From positions 2,790,001-2,854,000 of the forward strand of contig NZ_CP014342.1 in NCBI RefSeq assembly GCF_001618685.1: a stretch of DNA of 64,000 bases. Reading direction: 5' to 3'. Below, one piece after another: positions 62,221-64,000 of the stretch. Position 1 is the stretch's first letter, and each line of letters opens with the position of its first letter. The notes under the pieces are model-generated. The model was not told the origin of the DNA. It was given only the letters and a program-made list of their open reading frames with translations, and did not search any database. The position numbers and the translations under genes were made by a program. This stretch comes from Geobacillus subterraneus. GTDB lineage: Bacteria > Bacillota > Bacilli > Bacillales > Anoxybacillaceae.

Positions 62221-63837
62221 TTACGCTTTGACCGTCGTATCTTTATCTTTCGGTTTCGTAAAGGAGCGATACGCTTCAATGACGAGGAAGATACACAAGA
62301 CAAACAAGATAAACCCACAAACCACAAGGAAAATATTCCCGTTTAAGAAATTCGTTCTCATGAAGACGAGCAATGCAGAAAGCGTCACAATAAACATAAA
62401 GATCATCGGGATGATCGTAAACCACGACTTCGTCCCTTTTTTTACAAGCCAGACGCTGACGGCCAGCAACGCCAACGCACCAAGCATTTGGTTAGCAGAA
62501 CCGAACAGCGGCCATAAATCGCTCCACGTTCCCGAGAGCGCCAGCGCCGCCGCACCGACGACGATCACTCCTGTTGCTATATGAGGGTTGGCAAACGTCT
62601 TGGATCTTCCTTCCGCAAACTCTTGCACACCGTATCTCCCAAGCCGTGTCGCTGAATCTAACGTTGTCATGAGAAAAGCTGAAGCCGCCAGAGCGACAAA
62701 GGTCGTACCTGCCGCTTCTGGGATTCCGAAATGGCTCATAAAATACCCAAGACCGGCAGAGAAAGCCGGAATCGGCCCACCCAGCTCAACGAGTCGCTGT
62801 GTGAACTGCTCCGTCGTCAAATACGCTACCGAGCAGACAACAATCACCGCCAAAAATCCTTCAATCAACATCCCACCGTAGGCGATAAAACGGCCGCTTC
62901 GTTCGTTGTCGAGCTGCTTAGCTGTCGTGCCGCTCGCCACCAAGGAGTGGAAACCAGAAATCGCGCCGCAGGCAATCGTAATAAAGAGAATCGGGAACAA
63001 TGGACCCAACTTCTCATTGTAAAAACCGGTAAACCCGGCAAGCTGAAGTGTCGGATTCGCGAAAAGAACACCGATAAACCCGCCGAGCATCATGCCGTAC
63101 AACAAATACGAATTTAAATAATCCCGCGGCTGCAACAACAGCCAAACCGGCAACACGGATGCTATATAAGAATAAGCGATCAAGAAAAACACCCAAAACG
63201 CAGCGCTCATTTTAATAGGGAAAATCATGCCGGCCCACACGCAGACAAACATGACAATGACGCCAATGACGCTCGCCAACACGAAATTAACGCGCATTTG
63301 GTTAACGAAAAAGCCGAACAACATCGCAACGAAAATAAAAAGGACAGAAGCAGTCGCCGCCTCTGGGACGTTCGCAAACGTATCGGCAACCAGCACGATA
63401 AACACACCGACAATCAAAATAATGGTCGCCGTGGAGAATGATAAAAACAATGTTTGGCCGCGCTTGCCGATATACCCTTTAATTACTGCCCCGATCGACT
63501 GCGCTTTATGGCGGATCGATGCTTGCAATGAGGCGTAGTCGTGCACCCCGCCAAAGAAAATACTTCCCAGCACAATCCATAGCACCGCCGGAATCCAACC
63601 GAATACCGCTGCAGAAATCGGACCGACAATCGGGCCGCCGCCTGCAATCGTGGCGAAATGATGACCAAGCAAAACCGGCCGGTTGGTGGAAACATAGTCC
63701 TTTCCATCCGCCATCTCCACCGCCGGCGTCGGCCGGTTTGGATCGACCCCGAGCTTCCGGTCCAGATACTTGCCATACGTAAAATAAGCAACGATAAAGG
63801 CAATGGCCGAAATCAGCAATAACGTCACCGCGCTCAT
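62221..63837 (-). CDS. cstA: Carbon starvation protein CstA-type transporter
   Basis: A 538-residue inner membrane protein with about 14 to 16 hydrophobic segments. The CstA signature GHHFATIAGGGPIVGPISAA is near residue 60, followed by WIVLGSIFFGGVHDYASLQA, SGFHSLVASGTTAKQLDNE and the TTLDSATRLGRYGVQE block. CstA/BtsT proteins take up pyruvate or peptides during starvation. It is shorter than the E. coli CstA (about 700 residues) but close to other Bacilli members. Its ATG overlaps the stop of the gene that enters the window from the right (ATGA), so it is coupled to that gene. AGGGAGG lies about 13 bases ahead of the start. Confidence 0.93.
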   Translation of the reverse strand: MSAVTLLLISAIAFIVAYFTYGKYLDRKLGVDPNRPTPAVEMADGKDYVSTNRPVLLGHHFATIAGGGPIVGPISAAVFGWIPAVLWIVLGSIFFGGVHDYASLQASIRHKAQSIGAVIKGYIGKRGQTLFLSFSTATIILIVGVFIVLVADTFANVPEAATASVLFIFVAMLFGFFVNQMRVNFVLASVIGVIVMFVCVWAGMIFPIKMSAAFWVFFLIAYSYIASVLPVWLLLQPRDYLNSYLLYGMMLGGFIGVLFANPTLQLAGFTGFYNEKLGPLFPILFITIACGAISGFHSLVASGTTAKQLDNERSGRFIAYGGMLIEGFLAVIVVCSVAYLTTEQFTQRLVELGGPIPAFSAGLGYFMSHFGIPEAAGTTFVALAASAFLMTTLDSATRLGRYGVQEFAEGRSKTFANPHIATGVIVVGAAALALSGTWSDLWPLFGSANQMLGALALLAVSVWLVKKGTKSWFTIIPMIFMFIVTLSALLVFMRTNFLNGNIFLVVCGFILFVLCIFLVIEAYRSFTKPKDKDTTVKA

Positions 63838-64000
63838 AGGCTGATTTTATCCTCCCTCATTAAAGTTTCGATCGACTTAACGAACGACCTTCCTTTCGGG
63901 TGGATATGCACGGTTTTTTGATCGGGATGGAGGATGGCTACATATGTTTCAACCCACCCATGCCAGCCGAATTTTAAAAATTTTACTTTTCGAAACTTCC
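63834..64000 (-). CDS. C-terminal end of a gene coupled to cstA (partial)
   Basis: An open minus-strand frame runs from the window edge to TGA at 63834-63836. Its last 54 codons read KFRKVKFLKFGWHGWVETYV, then AILHPDQKTVHIHPKGRSF and VKSIETLMREDKISL. The stop overlaps the cstA ATG (ATGA), the spacing of a coupled operon. I do not recognise the family from this piece; it does not look like the LytTR end of LytT or like YbdD. Confidence 0.6.
   Translation of the reverse strand, partial: KFRKVKFLKFGWHGWVETYVAILHPDQKTVHIHPKGRSFVKSIETLMREDKISL

Overview
The window looks like a chromosomal segment of a thermophilic Bacillota of the Geobacillus type. Supporting signs are the moderately GC-rich coding sequence, strong AAGGAGG-type ribosome binding sites with many TTG/GTG starts, HutP antitermination, Spo0M, a LysM/GH18 spore-type hydrolase, a lactate lutABC set, and an NAD-dependent lysine 6-dehydrogenase that I recognise from memory as very close to the G. 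stearothermophilus enzyme. I see no rRNA, tRNA, CRISPR array, prophage or intact transposon. Most of the window is ordinary metabolic chromosome.

Layout. 0-7 kb: a decayed phzF gene broken by an IS200/IS605-like hairpin remnant, a precorrin-2 dehydrogenase-like gene, a secreted Lys/Glu-rich protein, a DUF1992 protein, a large PAS-GGDEF-EAL protein whose frame shifts at an A-AAA-AAG heptamer, an NlpC/P60 hydrolase and an MreB-like protein. 7-16 kb: a lactate/glycolate regulon, with lctP-glcD-glcF on the minus strand and the GntR-type regulator lutR followed by lutABC on the plus strand. The same perfect palindrome lies in front of both arms, and a cre-like site sits in the lctP promoter. 16-22.8 kb: a 2-hydroxyacid dehydrogenase, a TerC protein, a LysM/GH18 hydrolase, a two-gene hutPH operon with a visible HutP recognition array and terminator, and an SPFH protein paired with a ribbon-helix-helix protein.

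22.8-28.5 kb: two possible small ORFs, then a purine (xanthine) dehydrogenase operon pucA-B-D-C-E. 28.6-34.3 kb: a minus-strand operon of aminotransferase, ThDP enzyme, aldehyde dehydrogenase and lysine 6-dehydrogenase that together could take lysine through 2-aminoadipate and 2-oxoadipate. 34.6-36.7 kb: thiC under a TPP riboswitch and terminator. 36.7-40.6 kb: a chemoreceptor with almost no extracellular part, and a secreted M14 peptidase. 40.7-47.2 kb: a Fur-boxed NIS-siderophore operon (two IucA/IucC synthetases, an MFS exporter, a PLP decarboxylase).

47.2-53 kb: an RDD protein, a TauE/SafE transporter, then a partner-switching set (HATPase anti-sigma type, STAS antagonist, PAS-PP2C phosphatase) with a PerR-like box and a LuxR-type regulator next to it but no sigma factor gene. 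53-58 kb: a tightly overlapping four-gene sugar operon (NDP-sugar pyrophosphorylase, GT4, glycosidase-like, phosphohexomutase). 58-64 kb: a Gfo/Idh/MocA oxidoreductase, a second IS200/IS605-like end next to a chemoreceptor fragment, a Nudix hydrolase, spo0M and cstA, the last coupled by ATGA to a gene that continues beyond the window.

The points most worth a second look are the possible lysine-to-2-oxoadipate operon with its ThDP enzyme, the compact NIS siderophore cluster, the frameshift site in the cyclic-di-GMP gene, the sigma-less partner-switching set and the sugar operon.
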